A stretch of 64,000 nt of DNA, from assembly GCA_001465015.1 (NCBI GenBank), contig LNEO01000172.1:1-64000 (forward strand). Direction: 5' to 3'. Origin of the DNA: Deltaproteobacteria bacterium Ga0077539. GTDB lineage: Bacteria; Myxococcota_A; Polyangia; Polyangiales; Ga0077539. Within the stretch, counting starts at the first letter, position 1; each line of letters begins with the position of its first letter. A model generated the notes under the pieces. The model was given only the letters and a program-made list of their open reading frames with translations, was not told the DNA's origin and searched no databases. This document shows positions 35,627 through 43,391 of this stretch, in pieces. The position numbers and the translations under genes were made by a program.

Positions 35627-36765
35627 GCGCCCGCGCGGGGCTCGATCGCAGCGGGGAGCGAGATCGAGAAGAGGCATCCGCCCTCGGGCGCGCGACCGAC
35701 GGTGATCTCGCCGCTCGCGCGCTCGATGAGGTGCTTGACGACCGCGAGGCCCAGCCCCGTTCCGCCTCGCTCACGAAATCTCGTGAAGAAGGGCTCCCAC
35801 AACCGCGGGAGGTCCGCCTCGGCGACGCCCGGCCCCGCGTCGCGCACTTCGACGCACACGCGATCGCCATCGGCGCGCGCGGCGATCACGATCGCGCCTC
35901 CGCTCGGCTGCGCCTGCACGGCGTTGTTCACCAGGTTGAACAGCACTTGCTGCAGCTGATCCGCGCGGATCGACGCGAAGAGCGCCGTCGAAGGAAGCTC
36001 CGTCGTGCTCGTGATCTTCGCGCGACGCAAAACCCCGTCGAGGAACGAGAGGACATCGCGAGCGACGAGCGTGACGTCGCATCGCCCCGCCTGTTCTGCG
36101 GGCGGCTGCGAGAGCTGCAGCATTCGTCGAAGGATCGTTCCGATCCGCTCGCTTTGCGTGGCGATCGCCTCGAGCGACTTCTTGGCGTGCTCTGGGAGTT
36201 GTTCGTCCTCTGCAGCGAGCCTCGCGTTGACGAGGATCGCGTTGAGCGGAGAGCCGACCTCGTGCGCGATCGACGCGGCGACCTGCCCCACCGCGGCCAG
36301 CGACTGGGCGTGGGCGAGCCGCTCGCCAAATTCCCTCGCGCGTTCGTTCGCGCGCGCGAGGCTCTCTTCGGTCTCTTCGAGGGCCGCTGCCATCGCGTTG
36401 AACGCCTCGGGAACGCGCTCCAACCCCAAGCGACTCTCGACCGAGACGCGCGTGGCAAAGTGCTTCTTTCCGATCTGTTCGGACGCGTCCACGACCGCGC
36501 CGAGCTCGCGCGCGAGCTGCCGAGCGACCCACGAAATCGAGAGCACGATGACGATCGTGACGAGCGCGCCCTCGATCGCCGCGAAGATCGCCTGTTCGGA
36601 CACCGCTCGCCCGACGAGGTCGCTTCCGTGTGTCCCGCTCTGCACACGGAGCGCGCCGCGCTGCCGCAACGTCGACAACAACACGAGCGCCGCCGTCCCC
36701 AGCACGACCGGAAGCACGAGCAAGCCGTGAAGGCGCGTCGCGAGCTTTTTTTGCGCGTTGTTCAT
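35611..36765 (-). CDS. Membrane histidine kinase of the NtrB/ZraS type
   Basis: 384 aa. Two N-terminal membrane helices (LLVLPVVLGTAALVLL and IFAAIEGALVTIVIVLSISW) enclose only about 28 periplasmic residues, so it lacks a large external sensor domain. A HAMP-like linker follows, then DHp with phospho-acceptor H168 in ASIAHEVGSPLNAI, and a HATPase domain with LVNNAVQAQPSG, VRDAGPGVAEADL, FFTRFRERGGTGLGLAVVKHL. The H-box with HEVGSPLNAI and the domain order match kinases that partner NtrC-type regulators. It is divergent from such a regulator (60-bp gap), its likely partner. ATG 36765 places the first helix at residue 12. The last 16 bp overlap the giant gene. Confidence 0.92.
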   Translation of the reverse strand: MNNAQKKLATRLHGLLVLPVVLGTAALVLLSTLRQRGALRVQSGTHGSDLVGRAVSEQAIFAAIEGALVTIVIVLSISWVARQLARELGAVVDASEQIGKKHFATRVSVESRLGLERVPEAFNAMAAALEETEESLARANERAREFGERLAHAQSLAAVGQVAASIAHEVGSPLNAILVNARLAAEDEQLPEHAKKSLEAIATQSERIGTILRRMLQLSQPPAEQAGRCDVTLVARDVLSFLDGVLRRAKITSTTELPSTALFASIRADQLQQVLFNLVNNAVQAQPSGGAIVIAARADGDRVCVEVRDAGPGVAEADLPRLWEPFFTRFRERGGTGLGLAVVKHLIERASGEITVGRAPEGGCLFSISLPAAIEPRAGAQPPA

Positions 36766-36825
36766 CACCGACGAAGCATGCCCGAAAACAGCGGTCGAGT
36801 TCTGCCGTAGACTGCCGGTAAGGCG

Positions 36826-38223
36826 ATGCGGAAACCTCTCGTCGACGCCGCGTCGCGGCTCTTGATCGTCGAAGACGACCCTGCGCTGCGGAGCGCGCTC
36901 GAAGGGCTCGCCGCGCGCGACGGCTACGACGCGACGCTCGTGCCCACCATGGCCGAGGCGATCGCGAAGCTCGACGAAGGCGCGGTCGACGTCGTTCTCA
37001 CGGACTATCAGCTCCCGGACGGAACGGGCATGAGCATCATCGAGCACGCCCGCAAGACAGACCCCCGCATCGCGACGGTCGCGATGACCGCGTACGGAAC
37101 GGTCGATCTCGCGGTCAAGCTCGTCCGCGCCGGAGCGTACGACGTGCTCACCAAGCCGGTCGACCCGAGCGCCGTCCGCGCTGCGCTGTCCCGCGCGATC
37201 GAAGCGCGCTCGCTGCGCGGTGAGGTCGAGCGGCTCCGCCGAGAGGTCGCGAGCAGCGCCAGCATCGAGGGAATCGTCGGAAGATCCAGCGCCCTCGCGG
37301 ACATCGTCGACCTCGTCCGGCGCGTCGCGGACAGCCCTTCAACGGTGCTCGTCACCGGCCCGAGCGGAAGCGGAAAAGAGCGCGTCGCGCGCGCGCTTCA
37401 TCAAGCGTCACGTCGAGCGCGCAAGCCGTTTATCGCGATCAACATGGCCGCGGTGCCGGACACGCTGCTCGAGAGCGAGCTCTTCGGGCACGCGAAGGGG
37501 GCCTTCACCGACGCGCGAGCGGACAAGGACGGGCTGTTCGTGCAAGCCGAAGGAGGCACGCTGCTCCTCGACGAAATCGGCGATCTGCCGCTCTCGCTCC
37601 AGGCCAAGCTCCTTCGAGTGCTCGCCGAGCGCGAGGTGCGACCGGTGGGCGCGACGCGATCGACGCGCTTCGACGTCCGTGTGGTCGCGGCGACGCATCA
37701 CGACCTTCGCGCGGCGGTGCAAGAAGGGCGGTTTCGACAGGATCTGTTCTACCGTCTCGCGGTCATCGAGGTGCACGTTCCGCCGCTGCGCGACCGGCCC
37801 GAAGACATCTTGCCGCTCGCGGAGCACTTTCTTCGGCGAGCCGTCGATCGCGCAGGCACGAACGTTCGGGGCCTGTCGCGCGAAGCCTCGCAGCTGCTCG
37901 TCGCGTACTCGTGGCCCGGCAACGCGCGGGAGCTCGAAAATGTCATCGAGCGCGCGGTCGCGCTCACGCGGGACGAGTGGATCGCCGCCGCGGATCTACC
38001 CCGCCACGTGCAGCCCGACTCGAGCGTTCAGCTCTTCGAGCGCGCCGCAGAGCGGCTGTTGACGCTCGACGAACTCCAGCGCGGCTACGTCGCGCACGTC
38101 CTCGAGCGCTGCGCCGGGAACAAGAAGCGCGCTGCGGCGATGCTGGGCATCAACCGGCGCACGATTCAGCGATGGATGGGCGAGTCCGCGGAGGACAAAG
38201 AGGACCCCGACGGCGACGCGTGA
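36826..38223 (+). CDS. NtrC-type sigma-54-dependent response regulator
   Basis: 465 aa. Receiver domain with VEDDPALRS, phospho-acceptor D60 in LTDYQLPDG, MTAYGT and VLTKPVDP; AAA+ domain with Walker A TGPSGSGKE, sigma-54 contact loop written GAFTDA instead of GAFTGA, Walker B GGTLLLDEIGDLPL, and arginine region FRQDLFYRL; a Fis-type helix-turn-helix at the C-terminus (CAGNKKRAAAMLGINRRTIQRWM). Phosphorylation by the divergent kinase is expected to control a sigma-54 promoter. Targets are not identifiable; the export operon 190 bp downstream is the nearest candidate, though no -24/-12 element is seen there. Confidence 0.94.
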   Translation: MRKPLVDAASRLLIVEDDPALRSALEGLAARDGYDATLVPTMAEAIAKLDEGAVDVVLTDYQLPDGTGMSIIEHARKTDPRIATVAMTAYGTVDLAVKLVRAGAYDVLTKPVDPSAVRAALSRAIEARSLRGEVERLRREVASSASIEGIVGRSSALADIVDLVRRVADSPSTVLVTGPSGSGKERVARALHQASRRARKPFIAINMAAVPDTLLESELFGHAKGAFTDARADKDGLFVQAEGGTLLLDEIGDLPLSLQAKLLRVLAEREVRPVGATRSTRFDVRVVAATHHDLRAAVQEGRFRQDLFYRLAVIEVHVPPLRDRPEDILPLAEHFLRRAVDRAGTNVRGLSREASQLLVAYSWPGNARELENVIERAVALTRDEWIAAADLPRHVQPDSSVQLFERAAERLLTLDELQRGYVAHVLERCAGNKKRAAAMLGINRRTIQRWMGESAEDKEDPDGDA

Positions 38224-38273
38224 TGCTCGTTTCGCCTGCGCGTTGCGCGGTGGTCGTCGATTATTTTTCGCGG

Positions 38274-38309
38274 TGCGACATCGAGTCGCAGTGCGACCGC
38301 GCGTCGCAC
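38274..38309. promoter_or_regulatory. Two tandem TGCGAC-N5-GTCGCA dyads, operator candidates
   Basis: Site 1: TGCGAC (38274-38279), N5, GTCGCA (38285-38290). Site 2: GTGCGAC (38291-38297), N5, GTCGCAC (38303-38309), a perfect 7-bp dyad. The sites are 18 bp apart, about 105-140 bp before the export operon, and directly follow the only A/T-rich patch nearby (TTATTTTT, 38261-38268). The form suits a dimeric helix-turn-helix regulator bound twice. Confidence 0.5.
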
Positions 38310-38414
38310 CCCGCGCTGGGGATCGATTCGCGTTGATCGCTCACAATCATCAGTGAATTCAACGGATTCGCTGGAGTCTCGCTGCGGCACGGTCAGTGCT
38401 TGGTTGCGCGCACC

Positions 38415-40115
38415 ATGGCAAGTCACGCAGGCGCTCCGACGCGCACCGCGGCTCAGCGGCTGAGCGCGCTTCTGCATCTCGAGCGAGAGGACGTGTGGGC
38501 GGTCGCGCTGTATGCGATCGCGATCGGAACGCTCTCGCTCGCGATGCCGGTCGCGATCCAGACGCTCGTCAACAACGTCGCCTTCGGGACGCTGCTGCAG
38601 CCGCTGGTGGTGCTCACCTCGCTGGTCTTCTTGGGGCTCGCCTTCGTGGGTCTGCTCAAGGTCCTGCAGGCGCGCCTCGTCGAGCTCATTCAACAACGCG
38701 TGTTCGCGAGGCTCGCCCTCGACCTCGCCGATCGGCTCCCGCGCTCGAAGGAGTCGCAGTTCGACGGCGCGCTCGGCCCTTCGGTGGTCAACAAGTTCTT
38801 CGACGTGCTCACGGTGCAGAAGGCCGGCGCGTCTCTGTTGCTCGACGGTCTCTCGATCGTGCTCCAAGCGATCGTCGGCATGGTGCTGCTCGGGTTCTAT
38901 CACCCGCTGTTGCTCGCGTTCGACGCGATGCTGCTCGTATCTGTGGCGATCATCGTGTTCGGGCTCGGGCAGGGCGCCGTTCGCACGTCGATCGACGAGT
39001 CGTACGCGAAGCACGCGGTCGCTTCATTTCTGCAAGACCTCGCGCGCAATCGCGGGACCTTTCGCACCGATGCCGGCGCGGCGCTCGCGCTCGATCGCGT
39101 CGATGCGCTCGTGGGCGACTACATCCACGCGCGCAAGAACCACTTTCGCGTGCTCGTTCGGCAGATCGTCGGCTCCGTGGCGCTTCAAGCGTTCGCCAGC
39201 GCATCGCTGCTCGGCGTCGGCGGGTGGCTGGTGATCAACCGCCAGCTCACCCTCGGACAGCTCGTCGCCAGCGAGATCGTCGTCACCACGGTCGTCGCGG
39301 GGCTCGCCAAGTTTGGAAAGCACCTCGAGAGCTACTACGACCTGCTCGCCGCGGCCGACAAGATCGGCTACCTCCAAGACCTCGAAGCCGAGCGCGCTGA
39401 CGGCGGATCGCCGCCCGACGGCCTCGGCCCCGCAGAGCTCGAGCTGCGCGACCTTCATGTGTCCGTCGCGTCCAAGCCTGTCCTCAAGGGAGCGTCCGCC
39501 CGAGCGCAGAGCGGCGAGCGAATCGCGCTCGTCGGCTCGCACGGCAGCGGCAAGAGCGTCCTTGCCGAGGCGATCTACGCGCTGCGTGACCCCGAGAGCG
39601 GCGGAGTTCTCGTCGACGGAGTGGACGTTCGCGAGGTCGCTCCGTCTGCGTGGCGCGCGCGCGTCGCGCTCGTTCGCGGCGTCGAAGTGTTCGAAGGCAC
39701 GATCGAGGACAACATCCGCGTCGGCCGCGACGAGCTGAGCGCCGAGGACGTTCGTCACGCGCTCGCGCAAGTCGGGCTCCTCGATGTTGTGCGGTCGTTT
39801 CCCGAAGGAATCGCGACGGTGCTCGACAGCGAGGGCGACCCGATGACGCTCGGGCAGCTGCGCAGGCTCATGTTGGCCCGCGCGATCGTCGGAGGACCGT
39901 CGTTGATCGTCGTCGATGAATTGCTCGACGGGTTCGATGAAGGCCCCCGCGCGGACGCGGTGCAGACCCTCTTCTCGCGGACCGCGCCGTGGACGCTGGT
40001 TCTGATCACGCACCGCGCGGACCTGATGTGGCGATGCGACCAGGTCTGGCGCGTCGTCGACGGCCACATCGAAGAAGTTCGCCCCGAAATGCCCCGCAGC
40101 CCAAGCGCACAGTGA
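38415..40115 (+). CDS. ABC transporter with fused permease and ATPase, type-I-secretion-like
   Basis: 566 aa. About five hydrophobic segments (residues ~25-300) form an exporter permease, then an ATPase with Walker A GSHGSGKS, Q-loop region VALVRGVEVFEGTIEDNI, a degenerate signature (MTLGQLRRL where LSGGQ is usual), Walker B LIVVDELLDG keeping the catalytic Glu, and H-loop LITHR. No N-terminal C39 peptidase domain is present. With the two following genes it forms a tripartite export system (ABC, HlyD, TolC type). Substrate unknown; a half-transporter acting as homodimer is likely. ATG 38415 is chosen over TTG 38400; neither has a clear ribosome-binding site. Confidence 0.88.
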   Translation: MASHAGAPTRTAAQRLSALLHLEREDVWAVALYAIAIGTLSLAMPVAIQTLVNNVAFGTLLQPLVVLTSLVFLGLAFVGLLKVLQARLVELIQQRVFARLALDLADRLPRSKESQFDGALGPSVVNKFFDVLTVQKAGASLLLDGLSIVLQAIVGMVLLGFYHPLLLAFDAMLLVSVAIIVFGLGQGAVRTSIDESYAKHAVASFLQDLARNRGTFRTDAGAALALDRVDALVGDYIHARKNHFRVLVRQIVGSVALQAFASASLLGVGGWLVINRQLTLGQLVASEIVVTTVVAGLAKFGKHLESYYDLLAAADKIGYLQDLEAERADGGSPPDGLGPAELELRDLHVSVASKPVLKGASARAQSGERIALVGSHGSGKSVLAEAIYALRDPESGGVLVDGVDVREVAPSAWRARVALVRGVEVFEGTIEDNIRVGRDELSAEDVRHALAQVGLLDVVRSFPEGIATVLDSEGDPMTLGQLRRLMLARAIVGGPSLIVVDELLDGFDEGPRADAVQTLFSRTAPWTLVLITHRADLMWRCDQVWRVVDGHIEEVRPEMPRSPSAQ

Positions 40116-40126
40116 GGAACACGACC

Positions 40127-41473
40127 ATGCACTCCGATGCCAAGCGCGATCCGACGCGTGATCCTCTGCCCAGCTCGATGCTCCTCGTGCAGACGCCGCA
40201 CTCCATCCGGACGTTCACGAGGATCATTCTTGTCGCGATCCTCATGGTGCCGTTGATCCTCTACTTCGTTCCGTGGGTGCAAAACGTGAACGGCAGCGGC
40301 CGGGTCATCGCGTACGCGCCGCTCGAGCGTCAGCAGTCGATCGAGGCGCCGATCGAGGGACGGATCGTGCGCTGGTTCGTCCGAGAAGGTTCGCACGTCG
40401 GCCGCGGCGATCGGATCGCGGACATCTCCGACAACGATCCGGAGCTCATGAATCGACTGCGGCAGGAGCGCTCTGCGGCGCTCGCCAGGCTCGACGCCGC
40501 GCGCTCTCGCGTCGCGGGAGTCGAAGCTCGAGTGGGCGCGCTCGAGGCGTCGCGTTCGAACGCGATGAGCGCGGCCGACCTCCGCGCGCGCATGGCCGGC
40601 GATCGACTCCGCGCCGCCGAGCGAGGCCTCGAGGCCACCCAGGCGGCCGAACACACGGCGCGTCTCAACGTCGATCGTCAGCGCGGGTTGATCGCGCAAG
40701 GGCTCACGTCGCAGCGCAACGTCGAGCTCGCCGAGCTCGAAGCGGCCCGCACGCGACTCGAGACGCTTCGTGCGCAGAACGCGCTCGACGCCGCCCGTTC
40801 GGAGCGCGCGGCGCTCAGCGCGGACCGATCCCGCGCTGGCACCGACGGGCTCGCGTCCATCAACGACGCACGCGCGACGAGGGCGTCGGCCGAAGGGGAG
40901 GTCGCCTCTGCGACCGCCGCGATCGCGCAGATCGACGTTCGTCTCGCTCGACAGGCCGCTCAGCAGATCATCGCCCCGCGAGACGGCACGATCCTTCGCC
41001 TCGTCGCCGCGCAAGGCAGCGAGATGGTCAAGGCCGGCGATCCGATCGCCGTGCTCGTCCCGGACACCAACGATCGCGCGGTCGAGCTGTGGGTCGACGG
41101 CAACGATGTTCCGCTCGTCTACGAAGGACGCCACGTGCGACTGCAGTTCGAAGGATGGCCCGCGGTTCAGTTCGGCGGATGGCCTTCGGTCTCCGTCGGA
41201 ACGTTCGGCGGTCGCGTCGCCCTGGTCGACGCCACCGATGACGGCCGCGGAAAGTTTCGCGTCGTGGTCGTCCCCGACGGCCGCGAGCCGTGGCCTCACC
41301 CGCGATACCTGCGCCAGGGCGTCCGCGCCAACGGCTGGTTTCTTCTGGACCGCGTTCGCATCGGCTGGGAGCTGTGGCGTCAGTTCAACGGCTTTCCGCC
41401 GGCGATGTCGACGCCGCCCAGCACCGCGCCGCAGACCTCGTCGCCAGGCGCCCGCCCGGCCGGAGGCAAGTGA
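40127..41473 (+). CDS. HlyD-family periplasmic adaptor (membrane fusion protein)
   Basis: 448 aa. One N-terminal membrane helix (IILVAILMVPLILYFV, about residues 29-44), then a biotinyl-lipoyl-like half motif IEAPIEGRIVRWFVREGSHV, a long Ala/Arg/Glu-rich helical hairpin (~100-270), the second half IIAPRDGTILRLVAAQGSEM, and a beta-barrel region. This is the standard HlyD/EmrA plan: it bridges the inner-membrane ABC protein and the outer-membrane channel. TGAGGA overlapping the stop of the ABC gene supplies the ribosome-binding site 9 nt before ATG 40127. The C-terminal Ser/Thr/Pro tail is unconserved-looking. Confidence 0.92.
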   Translation: MHSDAKRDPTRDPLPSSMLLVQTPHSIRTFTRIILVAILMVPLILYFVPWVQNVNGSGRVIAYAPLERQQSIEAPIEGRIVRWFVREGSHVGRGDRIADISDNDPELMNRLRQERSAALARLDAARSRVAGVEARVGALEASRSNAMSAADLRARMAGDRLRAAERGLEATQAAEHTARLNVDRQRGLIAQGLTSQRNVELAELEAARTRLETLRAQNALDAARSERAALSADRSRAGTDGLASINDARATRASAEGEVASATAAIAQIDVRLARQAAQQIIAPRDGTILRLVAAQGSEMVKAGDPIAVLVPDTNDRAVELWVDGNDVPLVYEGRHVRLQFEGWPAVQFGGWPSVSVGTFGGRVALVDATDDGRGKFRVVVVPDGREPWPHPRYLRQGVRANGWFLLDRVRIGWELWRQFNGFPPAMSTPPSTAPQTSSPGARPAGGK

Positions 41474-43083
41474 TGGCCAGGCCGCAGCGAGACCCACGAA
41501 TTCGAGTCGCCGTCGCGCTCGTGCTGACGGCGCCCGCATCGCTGGCGCAGAGCACGCAGACCCCCCAGAGCACCCCGGCTGCGCAAGGTTCGCAGACTCC
41601 GCAGGGCGCTCAGGCGGCGCAGAGCACGCAAACAACGCAAACAACGCAGGCCACGCAAACAACGCAGGCCACGCCGACGGCGCAGGCCGCGCAGAGCAGC
41701 GACTCGGGCGCGACGCTCGAGCTGCGATCGGTGGTCGATTCGCTGCAACGCGTGCTGCCGACGCTCATCGCTGCCGAGCGCGATCGCGACGCAGCGAGCG
41801 CCGAGCTGCTCGCGGCTGAGGGCGGCTTCGACCCGCAGCTGCGCGCTCGTGGAACGATCGTTCCCCTCGGGTACTACCGCTTCGGCACGTTCGACGTCAG
41901 CGTCGAGCAGCCCACCCCGCTGTGGGGCCTTTCGGTGTTCGCTGGCTACCGGCTCGGCGCGCCGCTGTTTCCCGGCTCGCCCGGAGTCAATGGGTCGCCG
42001 GGCATCCCGTCGTACTCCGGAGGTCAAGAGACCAACACGATGGGCGAGGTGCGCGCTGGCGTTACCATTCCGATCCTGCGAAACGGCCTGATCGACCGTC
42101 GCCGAGCCAACATTCAAGTTCGCAGCCAGGGCCGACAGATCGCAGAGGCAGACCTCCTTCGCGCGCGCATCGACGCGACGCGCGTGACGACCCTGCGATT
42201 CTGGGAGTGGGTCGCGGCGGGTCGAAAGGTCATCATCGCGCGAGACCTCCTTCGCGTCGCTCGCGAGCGCGACGTCGGCTTGCGGACCCGCGCCGAAGCG
42301 GGCGATCTGCCCAGGTACGAATGGCAGGACAACCAGCGCACGGTGCTCTCGCGCGAGTCCGGAGTCGTCAACGCGCAGCAGCTCTTGCAGCGGGCCGCGA
42401 TCGAGCTCGCGCTGTACTACCGCGACTCGGAGGGCCGGCCGATCGTCGCGTCCGACGCGCAACTGCCATCGGCGCTGCCCGCGCCGGACGTCACCCTTAC
42501 GGTGTTTGCCGGGCAGCCCGCGCGCGAAGACGAGGCTGTCGCGCGTCGGCCGGAGATGGCTCGATTCGGCGCGCAACGGGCGCAAGCGCAGGTCGAAGTC
42601 GACGTCGCGCGCAACCAAATGCTCCCGACGTTGGACGTGGTCGGGCAGGTGTCGCAGGACATCGGAGCGTCGTACTCAGGGAGCGACACGCGCGGTCGCA
42701 CCGAGGTGTCGGCGGGCGTCGTGATCGAGGTTCCGCTCGTGATGCGCCAGCAGATCGGCCGACTTCGCTCGGCAGAAGCCGCGCTCTCGCGCATCGAAGC
42801 GCAGCGGACGTTCGCGCGCGATCGCGTCGTCGCGGACGTGCGTGACGCGGCGACGCAGCTTCGCGCCGCGCTGGACCGCGTCGAGATCGCGCGTCGAGAG
42901 GTCGACGTCGCGACGCAGGTCGAGCAAGCCGAGCGAGAGCGGTTTCGTCAGGGCGACTCGAACATTTTTCTCGTCAATCAGCGGGAGCAGGCCACGGCAG
43001 AGGCGCGCGTGCGACTGGTCGACGCGATCACCGATTGGCTTCGGGGCAGGGCCGCGTTTCGCGGGGCGATGGGCGAGTACTAG
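41473..43083 (+). CDS. TolC-family outer-membrane efflux protein
   Basis: 536 aa. Signal peptide (RIRVAVALVLTAPASLAQ), then about 45 residues made almost only of Q, T, A, S and P, then the OMF body with two long helical/beta repeats: LRSVVDSLQRVLPTLIAAERDRDAASAELL-type helix and QRAAIELALYYRDSEGRP, later VARNQMLPTLDVVG and EQAERERFRQGDSNIFLVNQREQ. These are outer-membrane-factor features. It overlaps the HlyD gene by one base (TGATG) and has GGAGG 6 nt upstream, so the three genes are one operon. Its TAG stop shares the palindrome CTAG with the stop of the convergent ferredoxin gene. Confidence 0.9.
   Translation: MARPQRDPRIRVAVALVLTAPASLAQSTQTPQSTPAAQGSQTPQGAQAAQSTQTTQTTQATQTTQATPTAQAAQSSDSGATLELRSVVDSLQRVLPTLIAAERDRDAASAELLAAEGGFDPQLRARGTIVPLGYYRFGTFDVSVEQPTPLWGLSVFAGYRLGAPLFPGSPGVNGSPGIPSYSGGQETNTMGEVRAGVTIPILRNGLIDRRRANIQVRSQGRQIAEADLLRARIDATRVTTLRFWEWVAAGRKVIIARDLLRVARERDVGLRTRAEAGDLPRYEWQDNQRTVLSRESGVVNAQQLLQRAAIELALYYRDSEGRPIVASDAQLPSALPAPDVTLTVFAGQPAREDEAVARRPEMARFGAQRAQAQVEVDVARNQMLPTLDVVGQVSQDIGASYSGSDTRGRTEVSAGVVIEVPLVMRQQIGRLRSAEAALSRIEAQRTFARDRVVADVRDAATQLRAALDRVEIARREVDVATQVEQAERERFRQGDSNIFLVNQREQATAEARVRLVDAITDWLRGRAAFRGAMGEY
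41626..41690 (+). repeat. ACGCAAACA/ACGCAGGCC short tandem repeat in the TolC-family gene
   Basis: Nine-base units alternating ACGCAAACA and ACGCAGGCC encode TQT and TQA triplets of the low-complexity linker after the signal peptide. In-frame units of 9 bp mean slippage would change linker length without breaking the gene. Confidence 0.6.
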
Positions 43084-43376
43084 AGCGTGACCCAGAGGCG
43101 CACGATCCCGTCGACGCCGCGCACTCGTAGCTGACAGCCGAGCCGAACGCGCTCGTCGCGCGCGCCGAGTTGCGCGAGCAGCGCGCGTTCGTCCTCGCCT
43201 GGCGGCTCGCAGAGCTCGAGCCCTTCGCGGACCTCGATTCGACACGTTCCGCAGTTGGCGTGGCGGCACGAGAACGGAACGCCCGCGCGCACGTCACGGT
43301 CGCACAGGTCCACGAGCGCGCCGCCCTCGGGCCAATCGACCTCGAACTGCGTTCTCTCGAAGAGCACTTTGGGCAT
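43080..43376 (-). CDS. [2Fe-2S] ferredoxin
   Basis: 98-aa electron carrier of the plant/adrenodoxin-like type. The cluster ligands are in CRHANCGTC (first three Cys) and GCQLRV (fourth Cys, about residue 80), with the beta-grasp surroundings LVDLCDRDVRAGVPF. Cytoplasmic, no targeting signal. It converges on the efflux operon with overlapping stops and stands 15 bp downstream of the stop side of the repeat-lipoprotein gene, which reads toward it on the same strand. No reductase or oxygenase partner is next to it, so the redox partner is unknown. Confidence 0.92.
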   Translation of the reverse strand: MPKVLFERTQFEVDWPEGGALVDLCDRDVRAGVPFSCRHANCGTCRIEVREGLELCEPPGEDERALLAQLGARDERVRLGCQLRVRGVDGIVRLWVTL

Positions 43377-43391
43377 GCGAACCGTTGGCTA

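Noticed and set aside
31127..35677. A very long open frame (about 1500 codons) on the minus strand opposite the giant TPR gene
   Set aside because: Its translation is Arg/Leu/Glu-rich without domains, and the plus strand carries clear kinase and TPR motifs. Long antisense frames are normal in DNA with this third-position GC bias.
43080..43376. Ferredoxin as a component of the export operon
   Set aside because: It is on the opposite strand, converges on the operon, and has no functional link to ABC/HlyD/TolC systems.
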